Shown here one piece after another: positions 1 through 14,600 of a stretch of DNA of 64,000 bases (within the stretch, counting starts at the first letter, position 1; each line of letters opens with the position of its first letter). The stretch comes from Rhynochetos jubatus (taxonomy: Eukaryota > Chordata > Aves > Eurypygiformes > Rhynochetidae). The stretch spans positions 16,939,501 through 17,003,500 of the forward strand of contig CM050656.1 in assembly GCA_027574665.1 (NCBI GenBank). The letters run 5' to 3'. The notes below the pieces were generated by a model. The model ran no database searches. It had not been told where the DNA came from and saw nothing but the letters and a program-made list of their open reading frames with translations. The translations under genes were made by a program, and so were the position numbers.

Positions 1-846
1 GACCTAACCCTTAGTTATTTAAAAACAATAAACTACAAAAGAAAATTCTCTTTGAGCACAGAACTCAGTCATCCAAGGAAATAACTCTCATTTCTGCCAG
101 CTGATCTTGAGACAGGGAAACACTCCAAAATTACTAACATCATCCAGCCTTCTGGGAAGCAACTGCACTGGATCAGTTAAAGCAATGTAAGCGTTCACCA
201 CCATAAAGGGATGGCATTTAGCAGAGAACCACCTCTGGTACTTGTTTAGCAGATTTTCTTCCCTGTGGTCCACAAGAATTAAGTGGCAAACATGCCAGTA
301 TTCTCATGTGCACCAGTCAATGTCACCACAGAGAGTAAGAAGCCCCCTGATGTTGGAACTGGTACAAAAATGCTTTCGGTATTTTTGGATTTCTGAGTAA
401 TTGAAGCAAGAGCTGCACCAGTACTACTGATACAAAAACCAACACTACAACTGGTTCTGTATGCATCCCTGTATGGTGTGGCAGCCCTACAACAGGAAAG
501 CTACAGGAAACAGTTTGGTATTGCTCTGTATTCCAGCTCCGCAAAGCATATGGTCCATAGAAAGCAGTGGGCTTTGCAAAGCTTTTAAGGCCAACCAGAT
601 TAAGTTTTCCCAGTGCCTAAATATTATGTCAGTGACTACTGAGATCTTCAAATCCCAAAAAGTCTTCTATAACAACTTATTCTGAAACAATGTTCACATG
701 CCATTCTGAATATAATAAACAGGCAGAAAATTACTATATAAAAGACCTAACACTGATGTTTAAAAAGGCATTATTTTTTAAATCCACTACACTAAATGCA
801 TGTGATTAAAGACAGGCAACTATCTAAAGTAGATTCATGCAAGATA

Positions 847-1286
847 AAATCATAGCATCATAGCTTTGGGTTGGAAAAGACCTTTAAGATCATTGAGTCC
901 AACTGTTTGCCTAGCACTGCCAAATCCACCACTAAACCATGTTCCTAAGAACCACATCTACATGTCTTTTAAGTAATGCCAGGGATGGTGACTCAACCAC
1001 CTCCCTGGGCAGCCCATTCCAAAGCTTGACAATCCTTTCAGTTAAGCAATTTTCCTTAATATCAATCTAAACCTTCCCTGATGCAGCTTGAAATTGCATT
1101 GGTTGTTAATTAGAAGAGACCCACACCCCCTCGCTACAACCTCCTTTCAGGTTAGTTGTAGGGAGCGATCAGGTCTCCCCTCAGCCTCCTCTTCTCCAGG
1201 CTAAACACCCCCAGCTCCCTCAGCTGCTCCTCACAGGACTTGAGCTCTAGACCCTTCACCAGCTTCACTGCCCTTCTGTGGACATG
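847..1286 (-). repeat. CR1 LINE 3' fragment
   Basis: This is the reverse complement of a CR1 tail. It shows the block GGAGAAGAGGAGGCTGAGG on the minus strand, the GGGCTGCCCAGGGAGG-type block, and a 3' end with a TATGATGCTATGATTT-type repeat near 847. It is in sense orientation to ZNHIT6, 5'-truncated and diverged. Confidence 0.9.
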
Positions 1287-1507
1287 ATATTACTGAACCC
1301 AGTAAGTGAGATGCTCTGTTTGTGTGGTTTAACCTCACTGAGATTTATTTAATTAATTGTCTCCTATATTAAAATATCTAACAGGATCATCTTACACAAT
1401 AAGGATGCATAAATAACTACAGATATTTAATGAAAAAGTTAAGCAAAACCCAACTCTGACCATTAACCTACTTAAAACAAATAGCGAGGGTCTGTTGGAT
1501 GTAGGAA

Positions 1508-1567
1508 TTTTTTTTGGGGGGGTGGGGTGGGTTGTGTTTGTTTTGTTGGTTGGTTTTTTTTTTTTTG
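1508..1567 (+). repeat. Low-complexity T/G-rich tract
   Basis: About 60 bases are almost entirely T and G, ending in a run of 14 T. On the minus strand, which is the ZNHIT6 sense strand, this is an A/C-rich tract. Confidence 0.85.
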
Positions 1568-4500
1568 TCACACAAAGCCTAATAAGGCAATTCTCAAGAA
1601 AATAAGGTGTATTTCCCAAACCAGATTGTATAATTTGGCAGTTGCATCTTTCGTTTCCTTAGTGGAAAAAGCAATACTCTTACCATATGAAGTCACTTTG
1701 AAGGAATCCTAAATAAAGGACTGAAGACAGTCAGGACACTAATTTATCCTGAAGAAAGAAAAGACTACTTTATAAAAGAATGTAGACTGTAAAAATCATC
1801 CAAGAGGCAGCAGTTAAACCTATCTTGGAATAGCTACAGCTGAGGAGAGAATGGACACCAACCACCAACTAAATATTGCATAACAGGTGATAAAGGCAAG
1901 CACCACCAAACGGAAAACTATTACAACCCATCTGAACGCAGATTTTTTCCAAACCAAGGTTTTAAAGGAAGAAGAGAGTTGTGTAACACTATTTTTTTTC
2001 AAAACCTCCTTCATAAGATTCTTTATAAAGTGCGTGCAGTTAGTGAGAAGACTATCAAGTGATCTAACAGTGACAGTGTTACAGAGCATTAGGTGACTGG
2101 TAGGGAAGAGAGGATCTTAGGACTCCGAGTAATTGTGGAGTGCTACCAATTCATACTGAAAGAAATTCTTACAAGCTGGTTTTAGAGAAGACAGAAACAA
2201 GAGCTTATCACAAAGTTCCCTAAGAATTGTCACCACTGATGACAAAAGGCACCTAGGAGGAAGAAAGCCAGCAGCATGTTGATTGGCAGCTACCTGCACA
2301 CCAGTAGAATTATCCAGTTGCTTTCTCAAGTTCTACAGAAGTCCTGTGAGGAAGCAGAAATCTGTACTACATAGCTAATTCATATTTCTGGAGAAAGAAA
2401 AAGAGAAAACCCAAAAAATCTGAAGCATTCTGCAAAAGACCTTCAAACTAAAAGGGCCATTTGCTGTGAAACACAGAAAACAGCCAAATCTAAACCACAA
2501 ACTCCTGTTTCATAAACAATTGCAGGAAATACTAAAATCCTTCTGTAACATACTTATCTGAAAACTAGAAGACTAACATTTTATAACCCATAATAATCCT
2601 GCTTAGATGTTCTCCGAAACATCACCGCACTTCCTCAATAATACGTAATTGTTACTCAGTATTTTTTTTTTTTCAAAAGGTTCTGCTAAGCCTAAAACCA
2701 ACATCCGATTCAATACCATGTATTTACAGCCTTTCTATTATCTGGTGCTTGCGGAGAAGGAATTTTTCTGGTAAGGAAAGGGGAAGTTTTGGGTAACAAC
2801 ATTCACGTAGACTTGCATATATTAATAGTCTACACCAATCCTACTCCTTCAGTATGCCCAGAGTGATGGAAGAGGATTTGCCATACAGGAACGTAGAGTC
2901 TAAAATCACACAGAATCAGGTGGTACAGGAGGAGGAATTAGTCTGAGCTTACAGTGGCATTCAAAGCTACACATACCAGCAGTTAACAGCTCCCCACAGT
3001 TAGAGAGACCAGAGAGCGCGTTGTCTGCGCTCAGCTTTTGTTCCACACTGAGCACCACTGAGCAGCAAGCCAGTCCTTTTTCAATTGCAAGTACTTCCAC
3101 TGCAATTCCAGGTATTGATTTGTAGCATGAAAGCCATAAACCTCAAATCGATTTAACTGGGGGGAACCAGAAGGAGAAGGAATAAGTTTTCTCTTACTTA
3201 AATGTAATGCAACTGCAGTAAAAATTTGAATTCCCTCATAGAGCCTTTGTCACAACAACTACATTGGCACAACTGTGCTGAGAGCGCCTGCTGGCAGAGA
3301 CATAGCTTATGTGGACAGAAGACACTTTTCTGCTGACATAGCTGTCCCATCACTTCAAACAAACTTTGTTCTTCCCTTTCAGAAGCAGAATTTTCTTTCA
3401 GTATGCTGCTTCCTTGACCTGTCTGCACTGCCATAGCTGGGCCTGCTCCACCAACTTACATGAAAAGATTCACATAAATTCCAAGTGAGGAGTTCCATTC
3501 CTCAAGTAAAAAATCTTTTCTATTTTAACCTTCCACAGTTCTTTACAATTTTACATTCACTAAGTGGGATAAATACTAATTACTGTGACTTCAGTATCAA
3601 CCAACATAGCTGATTCTCGGAATACAGATGATGCTCCAACTTAAATATATTTAAGTGCAGCACAACTCCTGAGATTCTTCTATAAAGCGTCATGAAAAAG
3701 ACTTCCCTCTCAACAAACCTGTGAGCTAAGAAAGCACTATACAGATTTCAGAAGAGGAAAATGGTTAAGTAACAAAAGAAATTGCTGAGCACAAGACATG
3801 GTCCACTTTGATATTAAATTTTGTTTGTCCAGCCTTCTATGCAACTTACATCCTCTACTTCAAAAGACTAAAAGGTGAACTTTACCTGCTATGACAAAAG
3901 CAACTTCTTCCTTTCTGAAAAAGGAAATATGGAAAACCAAGCCCTAAAATAGCGGGGAAAAAACCCACTTGTGCATAAATTACTGTCTTTTTAAAATACA
4001 GATGAATATTCAATATCACTGCTTGAATACTGCCTTTCCAATCACACACTCAAGAAGGTGTACAGCAGTAACATCTGAATGCATTTTCAGTTTTTGCAAC
4101 GTTAACTTCAGCTAATTACTTGCGAAAGGGATAGAGGCGATTCATGCTCTGGGGACTCGTCCTCAGTACCACTATTAACAGATAAGCAGAAGACTGTTAA
4201 AAATATTTTAAAAATGGCAAATTGTTGGTGATCTCATTTCCTGAAGCTTCTTTATGTGGGTGCAACAGCACATACAACCCTGCATGGCTGAAGTGCCTGT
4301 GCTGAACAGCCCTTCACGGAGCACTGGAAATGCAGCTGAAAGAGAACTGAGAAAACTTCATTTGCCCAGGTGCTTCTGCGGTGAACTTTCCAGGGCAGCT
4401 CACAGTACCAGCATCCCTAAATTTCACCCCTAAACGCCCAGAATTTGGCTATTCTTGAATTAAATGGAAATCAGACCTTTAACTTAAACCAAACACGTTT

Positions 4501-5522
4501 CTAGCTGACAACTGTGATGACAAATGTTGCAAGCGTATTTCAAGTAACGATTGCAAAGGCTGGGGGTGTGTTACTGAGAAAAAATACAGCACGACCAGGA
4601 AGCTCAGTTACAACTAAAATTTTTTTAATACACCTTCCCCCCCCCACCTCAGAAATAATATACCATGTTTCAGGGAAGCATATTGTTTACATTTGCTACA
4701 TTTGAAGAGAAGAATGTACTTTCCCTAGCTAGGCATCACTGGTGAACCACAGCAAGTTATGATATTAAGCTTGTATATACCCTTTTCAGTAGCAATGACA
4801 ACAGGATGGAGTGTTTAAAGTGGTATTTGTACCAACAAAAATTATTTCTTTACAGTTTAATTTTGAAGTTCAAGGTTATTGTCTATTCCAGAAACAAAAC
4901 AATTCTGCACAAGTCTGAATTCTGGAGACTTAAAAGCCCACATCCAGAAATATGGTAACATGAAGAGTGATGTAACTTTGAGAAGGCTGTGGTATTTGAA
5001 ATGCAGTGACTGGATGCTGATAAGCATCTAATTTTTGCTGCAGTAATTTAAAAAGACAGCTCTCCTAAACTATCACTTCAATGCTCTTGGGGAGGTTAAC
5101 ATATCCCCAGAGGACAGGTTAATGGGATGGATGTCTGTATTCCTGTGGGCCAATACCATAATTTAGCATTTAACACAAACCTGTCTGTTACACTTGCATG
5201 GACTGCTGTTGAAGCAGCTCACGTAGGGGAACACTCACCATTCCACCCACGTAGCGGTGAGTCCCCTAGCTTCTTGAATTGTCCAAGTATGAATCAGCTG
5301 ATTTTACTACGCTGAAATCTGTGTGCAATTACTGAGTTGACATATTAAAAGACAAAGAAACAACTTTTTTTCTGAGTTGTTTTTAAGATGGCTGGTAATT
5401 ACCCACTAGAGTTTAATTAATGACATTATGTGACCTACCTTTTAGTATTAAAGACTAAGAAACCTATTATTTCTTTTTAGTATTTTTAATTAAGAAGCAT
5501 ACAAACTGAAGAACCACCTTAC

Positions 5523-5603
5523 CTGATAGAGTTTTGTTTCCTGTTTTCTATTTTCATTAGAATTTGTACATCTGACCGAGGCGACATTGTATAGATTTTT
5601 AAT
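5523..5603 (-). CDS. ZNHIT6: ZNHIT6 exon 8 (last exon found in window)
   Basis: The exon is 81 bases, with a GTTTTTTCAG acceptor and a CAG|GTAAGG donor. It reads [20 protein letters not shown] then NRKQNSI and leaves a split Arg codon. The strong donor shows that at least one more coding exon follows. Confidence 0.93.
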
Positions 5604-8600
5604 CTGAAAAAACCCAAGAATATACAACAGAGATGAAAAAACAATGCCGTACAATGACTTTTCTTCCCATCATCCATAAGAGATGGGTATCTTTCGCATG
5701 TCAACAGCAAAAAGCATTATTTTCTTCATAAAGACAATCATTTTCCCCATACGAAGTATTTCCTATAAATGAGGGCTATAATTACTAGTATGTTTTTCTA
5801 ATTACTCCAAAGGAAAGGTTCACTGTTACCCTCACTGAGGTTATTTACGGTTACATTTTTTAGAATTCCAATTGCTTTATTTGATCTTTATGCCAAGAGT
5901 CACTTTCCTAGTCTTTTCCTTGTTTAAATTTGGTGGCTATACTCCAGGGTTAGTTGGTTGGTGAATGTTCGAATGGTTTTCATCACAGGAACGAAAGAGG
6001 TACTGCTAACTGGGAACACTGCTCGGCATGCTGAAAGCGCACTTAGTTTAAGCCATTTATCCAGACCTGTTCCGTTTTTTAATTAGCGCGTTAGATGGAC
6101 TAGGCAGAAAAGTTATGCAATACACACCTTTGACAAACGACAGGATCTGACTCCTCTGGATCAATGTACGGCTTAAGGATATCAGCGAGTGTTTTATCGT
6201 CAGGCACCCTTTCACCAAAGATAAAAATCACATGTGTAAGAGGCAGTTCATCATGTACACAAAAGTCTATTATCTGAGTCATTTGGAGGAAGCGGTATAC
6301 TCTCACGCTACAGTGGCACAACTGAGTAGTTTATGGGTGGATCATAAGTGTTATCAATACAGCATAGATAATTGACAGCTTTATCTCAGTTTCAACACTG
6401 GGACTTCACTGGCATCTACAAGGAGTAAACAGATGTCTATCATGTTTCTAACCCTGCAGCAGAAACATGCTGTTCCTACAGCCCTAGAAGTAGACAAGGG
6501 CATACTTCTCATCCCCCTTCAGGCTAGGAAAAAAGGAGAAAGATTTGTCAATGAAAGCTTATTTTTTGGCCTTTACAAAATGTGCTTGTGGGATTTCCTA
6601 CAAAGCAAACAACGCAACCATTTCATCCTACATCACGGTCAGCTCCAGTGTGCAGGCAAGGAGGGATGGCAAATCTTGTTGATCATCTGCTCCATGAGCA
6701 CTGACTACGTCAGGCTGACGGCTATTGCTATCACGAATATACGAGCTGCTCTGTTTGCACAGCGAAAAGGAGTAGCAATCATGCATTTTGCCCAATTTGA
6801 AAAGCCTGCTAGTTTTCAAAGAGGAAAGGACTACATGACCTTAAGGATGTTTTTTTTTTCCCCCCAATTTCAATGACCTTTAAATTAAGACTGAAAATAA
6901 TAGTTGAGTTAACCTTCTATCAAAAACAGATAAGAACTGATCAAAATATTTTGCAGCTCAATTTCAGCAGACTAAATTAAACTTTACAAAAATTGTTTTT
7001 CAAGCTCTGTACCCTTTTAAAGTGTATTCAGCATGACAGTGAGGAAACACGAGCTTCAAATGCCAGTAGAACTTTTTCTCCCTGGAAAGAAAAAAGAAAT
7101 GCATATTCATAACATTAGCTGGTAACAACTACTTGTTCTTTCTGTGATAAAGGTCGGTAGCCTACAACATGGGTGCAGAAGAAAATACAGTTGAGATTTT
7201 GAATGGCATTTTCAAAGAGTAAAAGGGGCATGCAGAGCAGCTTCAAAATACTCTGAAAGATGTAATGTTCCCACATCCCGCTGAATTTCAAGTCTTCGTG
7301 GAATGAAATTCTGTTCCTTACAAATACAGGTAAGATATCACTAATTAGCTGATCAACAGCATTTCACATTTTAAAAGGAAGTATCTTCCAGCTGACTTTC
7401 TCTATGCCCTTTAATTTCAGAAAAGGAAACTGCTTTGTGGTACATCACCCAGGACAGATTCGCAAACCTGTGCGACAGTAATAGCCAGAGGTCCCAGCTC
7501 AGGCCAGGTCCCACACAAAATAGGGGACTCAACTTTTCACAGCAGTGATGGCCTCAACAAAAAACGTGTCATGGGCAGGGAGGGAAGCTGCATTTTGGCA
7601 TAACGTGGATATCAGAAGTTAGAAAGAATAAATGCTTTGCAGAATGATCAAGCAGCTTTTGGTAGAGACCAAAATGGGTGTCATGTTCCTTTCTCCAGTT
7701 TGTTAGTTTTAAGACCCAACTTCCCAATCCAGCTAGCATAATTAATACCCAAGAAGAGAAGCTACTGAAGCGTGGTTCCAGTGCAGTATCATCTTAAGAA
7801 AGGCAGTATTACCTAAAGGGTACTTTCTAGATCAGGAAAACTCTTTTTGCCTTTTTACTCATCTGCAGAAACGCTGGTGAAGTCAACACTGACTTCAGGC
7901 AAAGCGTTCTTCCTCTCATTGCTGCAAATTCTGCCATTCGGTATGGTGAGTGTAAAAATATTTCTGGAAAAGAAATCTCCTAAGAAAAAGCACAATCTAA
8001 AAGGTATGTGGACAGCCCTTTGCTCTGGCTCAGAATTTTACACTCATGACAAACAGCAAAGATGAGGAAGGGGGTACTACCATTTAGAAATCAGAGGCCA
8101 GACATCTATGTGAGGCACAGAAATGTCTAATGGTACTCCCTTCCCACCCACCTTTTTAAAAAAAGGTTTTAGTTTTGAGTATTACTTAAGACCTATGAAT
8201 CATTTTATCCAGGATAATCATCAGTTATGCAAAGATTTTGGTACTAAAATTAAAGTAAAACCAGTGTTGTTCCAACATGTTGTTTAATTTGTTTATCAGG
8301 CAGATGAAACATTATCCAGCAGGTTCTAGCTGGCTGCAGAGACAACTGTATGTGCATCAAGCAGCAAAACTTAGTTGCTAAGTTGAATTAATTACGATAC
8401 TGATTTTTTAAATGCAAGCACTTTTTATAAAGTGCTCTTATCAAATAAATAATCATTCTCTTGCCTATTCATTCCCAGGAGAAAGCTGAGCTTTACAGCT
8501 GAACTAGATGTCCTGTAGTATAAGTAAAATCAGAAGTTAGTGTTTACCAAATAAAAAAAAGAGCAATCAAGAACCTCAGCTCCAAGGAGCTAATAATTAG

Positions 8601-11600
8601 AATGAAAAAACCAATGAAGGCCAAAGTCCCCAAAACAATGTGTGACTCAGAGTTGTGCAGCATGCCTTGTGATTCTTCCTCTCTATCTGGTCATGTTTGT
8701 TAAACCTGACAATGAGAGAGCCTTCCTTAAACAGGTGGTGATGTTAGGGCCCATCAGGTCTTAAAGAAGTAAGGTTATATGATCAGAGCTGGAGGGTAAC
8801 ACAGAAAACATTATTAGTCACATAGGATGTATAAACCAGAAGCTGAGGTAGTATCTTGCCTCATGTATTTTATGGTATTTCACATATTGGTATGATACTG
8901 TCTTAAAGTACCAAACTGAAAAAGGTTTTGAAATTACTCTAAATCCGTGAGTGGGTTTTTGGAAGTTTTTTGCAAGATGAGTGAAACAGTTTTGCAATTC
9001 ATCTTGACAGCTGAAGGAAGCATCAATGCTACTGCATGCATACAGCAAACTGCAATATCAACAGGGTTATGGAACCAGTTCAATTGAATTGCAATTAACA
9101 AGCTTGTGATTCCTCCCCCAGATGTGTTAATATCTGGCACTTGGCATGGTATTAATTCAAAGCACGTTCACGAGGAGACTTCAGTAAAAGTTGGTGATCT
9201 TTAGACACAGAAATAGGGTCACCGTCATTAGCTGCAGGCAACACTAATTATGTATTTATCAAAATACTTGTAAGGGCTGTTCAAATGAGTTTTTTGTTAC
9301 GTGTTACCGACTAAAATGAGGCTTATGTATTTTTTTGTTTAACTCATCATCATCCACATTTTTTTTTTCAAACAGACTATGTTTATCTACCCTAACTGAC
9401 CAGCCCTTACTGTGATACGGAGTTTCCTTCTGTCAAATTTTCAAATCAAGACAGCCAAAGCAGTGGAAGTACTGCAGATCTTCTCCCAAGTGGAAACAGA
9501 CAAACCATGACACAGTTCACAGTACATGCACGTGGTCTAGAAGGCTGTCTTCAACACAAGCCCGTGAAAAAGAAGTGTTCCAGAACTACTTCTAGCTATC
9601 TGCTACCTGGTGTTTGGAGTACTCTTTATGTGTCTGCAGAAATGGCTGTCACACAGGACATTCTGATTTCACATGCAAGACCAGTTCCCTGTGGGCTCAC
9701 TGAGGCAGACTCAGCTCATCAGAGCAGCTGCATAATCAGCTTAAGAGTGATCTTTTCAGACTTTCACCCTCCCTCCCCCTTCCAGGCACAATCAGGCCTA
9801 TGGCACAGTGGACAGAAAGAGCTACGAATCAGGGAGCCTGAACACTGAAGTTAAAAAGATCATTCCTTATCACAAAAGGTTTCACTTTGGAAAGACAGGA
9901 ATATTGATTGCCACTACCAAAACTGCAGTTAGTTACTTCATATCTCTTCAAAGTACGCTTGCTCAAAGTACACGGCAAGCAGAAAGAGGTAAGATGGATT
10001 AACAACTCGGTAGAAGGAGGCAAGGAAAAAAGCAGCTTAGCATTGCAATAGTCTCATACTCTTTGCTGTACAATGAAGTCTTGAAAAACAATCTGCCAGA
10101 TGCCTGTTATTAAAGTGAAGCATCCCTCACCATCACTGATCTCTGCCCAGTTAGAGAACTCAATGTCAACCGTAGATGCGATCAAAGCTGCTTCACAAAA
10201 AGTCCCGATTAAAATTAGATATCCTGGCTCCAGATCTCACTGACTTCATTTTCCATTATGGCTCACTGGGGTAGTATTTCCTTCAAATACAACTGACATG
10301 TACTATGTTCATTTTCGAAATGAAAAAGCTTAATTAAGTCATCTGCAGTTGAGTAACAGCTCTCTGCATGAAGTGTTCCATGCTGCTCGGCTGCCATGGA
10401 ATACCATGCCACGGTTTTCTTGAATACCGAGGCACTGACTATCGAACTACTGAACGGCAGACATCTGGATGAGGCACACACACACCCTTGATGTCAGTAA
10501 AAGCAGCATCATAGCCCATCCCTGCATTGCTTGGCTTCACGTCCTATTTAGGCAACCTCAGTATCACAGAAACTTAACAGAAGGAAAAGAGGAGCCAAGC
10601 ACAAGCGCCTCTTCCTCCACTTGAGATGTAGCTGCGTGTTCTGTTCTGAAGCGCACAGGCTGTTTTGCAATTGTTGTTCTTCTAAAGCAAAGTAACTGTC
10701 TCCCTTTCATTTCTCCTAAAACTTAAAAAAATAATAGAATCCTAGAATGGTTTGTGTTGGAAGATAGCTTAAAGATAATCTAGTTCCACCCCCCCTGCCA
10801 TGGGCAGGGACACCCTCCACTAGACCAGGTTGCTCAAAGCCTCATCCAGCCTGGCCTTGAATGCTTCCAGGGATGGGGCATCCACAGCTTCTCTGGGCAA
10901 CCTGTTCCAGTGCCTCATCACCCTCTCCGGGAAGAATTTCTTCCTGATGTCCAATCTACATCTACTCACTTTCAATTTAAACCCATTACCATATACAATT
11001 ATCTTAATTTCTATAATCAACTGTATTTCTCACAGAACTACATGTAAACGATTTTTAAATTTTTCACAGCAACAACTGACAGATTTTTACTTCTGATGCT
11101 ACAAAGACAGTAGCGATATACAAGGAACTGGCTGTTACTCATCTCCACACGGTGATGTTGCGAAAAGCTACAGATTTACTGAAATGTGTGAATATCCTGC
11201 TCTCTGATCACTCCAGAGTAGCACTCCTTTGCCTGGGAACTTACTTTGATGGGTCCTAGGAAGCAAGCAAAGGTATGTACTAACAATGAAATTCAAGTTT
11301 AACAACTCAACAGTGTAATACTGGCTCAAAACCCAGCTCAGATAACTCCTTGGTAAATTCTCAAGGTGAGCAGCACTTCAAAAAAATTAATTTTAATCTC
11401 TACCTAGCAAGTTGACATTTTAGGGTTTTCAGGTGTACCTCAAAGTAGCTTCTGTAACACTAATAATCTCTTAGTTGTGGCTAATCCCAAATCTCCACAC
11501 TATATTTTGTTCTGAAAATTAAAGAAGAGCGATAATGAAAATGATTTCTTCTCCCACATATATCATCTGATCAAATACTCCAAAGCTGCAGACACGCCTT

Positions 11601-14600
11601 CCACCACTGAGGAGGCTTGTAGCCCTCTGGTCCCTCTCAGCAGGGAGGAAAGGCAAGATGAATTTTGTTTGGGAGTGGCTGTGAACAGAGCTGGGATGAA
11701 GCTGGGTAGAGAGGCCTATGCCAGTTTAAGCAGCAGGCACTGGCGTCAGAGTAGGGCAGCACCGACTGCAGAGCTGAGGAAGCTGCACTGCCCCATTTCA
11801 GCTTCTCATGGCTGTCATCACCTCCCACTGGGGAACGAGGAACCATGGCACTGCAAGCTCCTCTGCTCTTCCTGTTTGCCCTACTGGCTGGAGCTTCTCA
11901 GCTGCTGCCCCAGCCCTCAACCCATCCTGGTGACATTCTCCACCCCTTTCCCAAAGGGTCCCTATCCTAGCAGCCATCCCCAACTCCATGGCAGTGGATA
12001 GTTCCACTTCCACTGGAAAATAAGGGTGCCACAGGAAAGGTAAGGTGAAGCAGCACATTAAAAATAATTTGCAAATAAGGTGTCTTGAACGATCTCCGAG
12101 TCAGAAGTTCCACAAGTTCCCAAACTGGACACATACTCTACTTTCTAGTGACCTTCCATTATCCAGATAATCCATGTTAGAAATTAGTCTAATCCACGTG
12201 TTGCCCAGCACTGGCACGTATGCATTCACCACACTGAATTTAGCAAACAAGTAGTGGAAACCAGGAGATGAAGTGTCTTGTTAACACATCCAACCAACCA
12301 CTGACCTGTCCTTCAGAGCCGGCAGGGCATGACACAAGAATACATCTTGTACTTCCCAGTTTTGGATTATTCCAATTCCTGCCTTTTACAGCCTAACAGC
12401 TTGGCTTGCATGGAAAACGTGAAGAGGACACCAGAGGAGACTGTTCTCAGATTTTCAAACACAAGTGTAGAGCAGCTTCCAACCTCCACCCTCTGGAGCA
12501 ACCCCTCTATAAATCTTGACTGACAAACAGCATGAGATAGGGTTCAGATCTACAGAAGAGTAGACACACCAGGCTCCGACCACTGTCAGGTGTTAAGCTC
12601 ATATGAAACAACTATTTGCAAGTCCATCTGAACGTAATATTCAACAAAACATCTTGAGTGTCATGAAGTCAGATGGGATAGGTGTTAAATGGCTGATATT
12701 CACTGGTTCAATCAAACCTGAGGTTTGACTGTTCAGGAACACATGTAAGGCAAAACATGCCAATAAAAAAAAAACCCACACACCAAAACAAAAAAACCCC
12801 AAAGCTTAATTTAATTTCAGTTAGTTCAATTTTAAAGAGAGGAAACGTCCTTTTTGTAGTACTCACTGAGTATATTCCATATCCTTGTACAGCATTATCG
12901 GAAAAAAAAGGCTACTTCCTATCCTCTTAAGGACAGAGGATGTTATGTTCTTCTGATAGGACGTGAAAACCCCAGAAAGGCCAGCATTCCAAAACAACAA
13001 GAAAACCCCCAGGACTTTATGACTGACAAAGAACAGTAAGGCATTCTTCCAGGCAGCTGTGAAATGCTTCCGTGCCTATTTGCCCACAAGTCACCTTCGT
13101 TGCCCCATCCTCTCTGTTTTTAAATCTGGTCCTATTAAACAACATGAATTACATGACATGCATGAAAGTGTAATCTGCTCAAAGCTTGCTTTGTTCCCAA
13201 CATGAGCTACGCTTCAGTATGTACCCAAAAGGGCCTTCTAGAGAAACACCTGAAAAACATGGTACATGAAGGCAAGTTTCTGACAGCACAGCATTGTACC
13301 GTGCCCAGGATCTTCCCAATAGTGTCTAAACTCCCTGTATCTGTGCCTTTTCTGTTCTTCTGTCCTTTTATTAACTACTGACCCAGGCATCCCTGGGCTT
13401 TCTGCGCTTGCTCTGGTTCTTAAAGACTACTCCTTACCCTGTACTCCCAAGGGTGCTTATGTTGTTTTATCCACAACATTATGACATTCCCCAGGAAAGT
13501 GAAAGCCAGCTCTAAGACTGAGATACTTCAACAGCATGAGACTAACACAAGATAGCTGCAAAAGGTAGACCATAAGGCCAAGGAAAATAAAGCCTGTGCA
13601 GAGGTAGACAGCCTCTGCTCCCATGACTAACATCTGCAAGGTCTGGGGCTATCCCCTGGTCTGCTCTGAGAGCACAGCCTCAGTGATGTATAAATCTGGG
13701 GGAGAGGGAAGAGAAAATACCACAGATTTCCTTTCTTTCCATTAATCCACTCTGGGTTTTCTTCAGGAGAACTGGTAAAACATGTAAGTTTAACAGGTTA
13801 CACTTCTACATCTGTTTCATACCATGTGTTCTGCTAAAAATTAAGGTATGTGCAAAACCAAAAGAACAGAAGTGGTATAGGCAAGTTGGCCGAGCAGTTT
13901 CTCAGGCTGGTTATTACTCTGTCAGAGAGAGACACCCAGTGGCTGCTCAGCGCTGGGCCACTGGCAGCCTGCCCCATCAGCACATTCGGGAAGAGGGGCA
14001 AAATGCACCCTCAAAGCAGAACTTGCCACCAAAGCTATGACCATGAAGAAAACAAGTGGAGGAGCCATCAGGGGTAGCTGGCGCAGCTGGTTACTGTGAG
14101 AAGCTCTCAGAAGGCATTTATATTTGTTCCCAGTAGGTCACTGAGCTGAACTCTGGACCTGTTTCCTGGCATAATGAAATACTTCATAATTGTTTTTACT
14201 TTCTACTGTGAAAATACTTCAGAACACAAACACTGGATATCAGAGAGAAACCACAAAGTGGATAAAGGGGAGAACATTTAAAGTCATCTTAGCCTTTCTC
14301 CTGAATCCCTATCTGGCTGGCTGTGCTTGTCTAAGCTGTGTTGTACAAGCATCCACAACCTCCAGCACAGCAACTCCTAACATGGCATGCAACAGAAAAC
14401 TGTACTGGAAGCACCTCTTCAGACTTCAAGTCAGCCTTTTCAGAGATGGATTTTTGCAATCATTCTACATCAATCCTCTATCATAAATGTTTAAAGTGTT
14501 TTCTTTTTCCATCAACAAAATTCAGTGTTAATTAAAAGATGGAAAAACCCAACAGCACTGATTCTTCCTCCTGTTACTCAGTGTTGGTATTTTTCAAAAT

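Larger units (their letters stand above)
1..5522. other. ZNHIT6 intron/downstream DNA, no exon recognised
   Basis: I searched the minus strand here for the expected C-terminal exon (YYELDP, DNLRNK and EYPTLHVVL-like codons) and found none in the right phase. The stretch holds a CR1 fragment at 847-1286 and a G/T-rich tract at about 1508-1567. The other open frames look like chance. Confidence 0.6.

Noticed and set aside
2117-2155. Possible last ZNHIT6 exon: acceptor TTCTTTCAG followed by a YEL-like peptide and stop on the minus strand
   Set aside because: Exon 8 leaves two bases, and in that phase this exon stops after four codons. The YEL resemblance is in the wrong phase and does not continue into the expected sequence.
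6209-6321. Upstream extension of ZNHIT6 exon 7 (open frame reading [13 protein letters not shown])
   Set aside because: The real coding segment for this part is exon 6 at 7081-7013 ([10 protein letters not shown]). The extension is open intron sequence, including the acceptor's T-rich tract.
6433-6876. 147-codon plus-strand open frame inside a ZNHIT6 intron
   Set aside because: It is antisense and lies wholly in the intron between exons 6 and 7. No domain or known family is visible, and frames of this length occur by chance over 64 kb.
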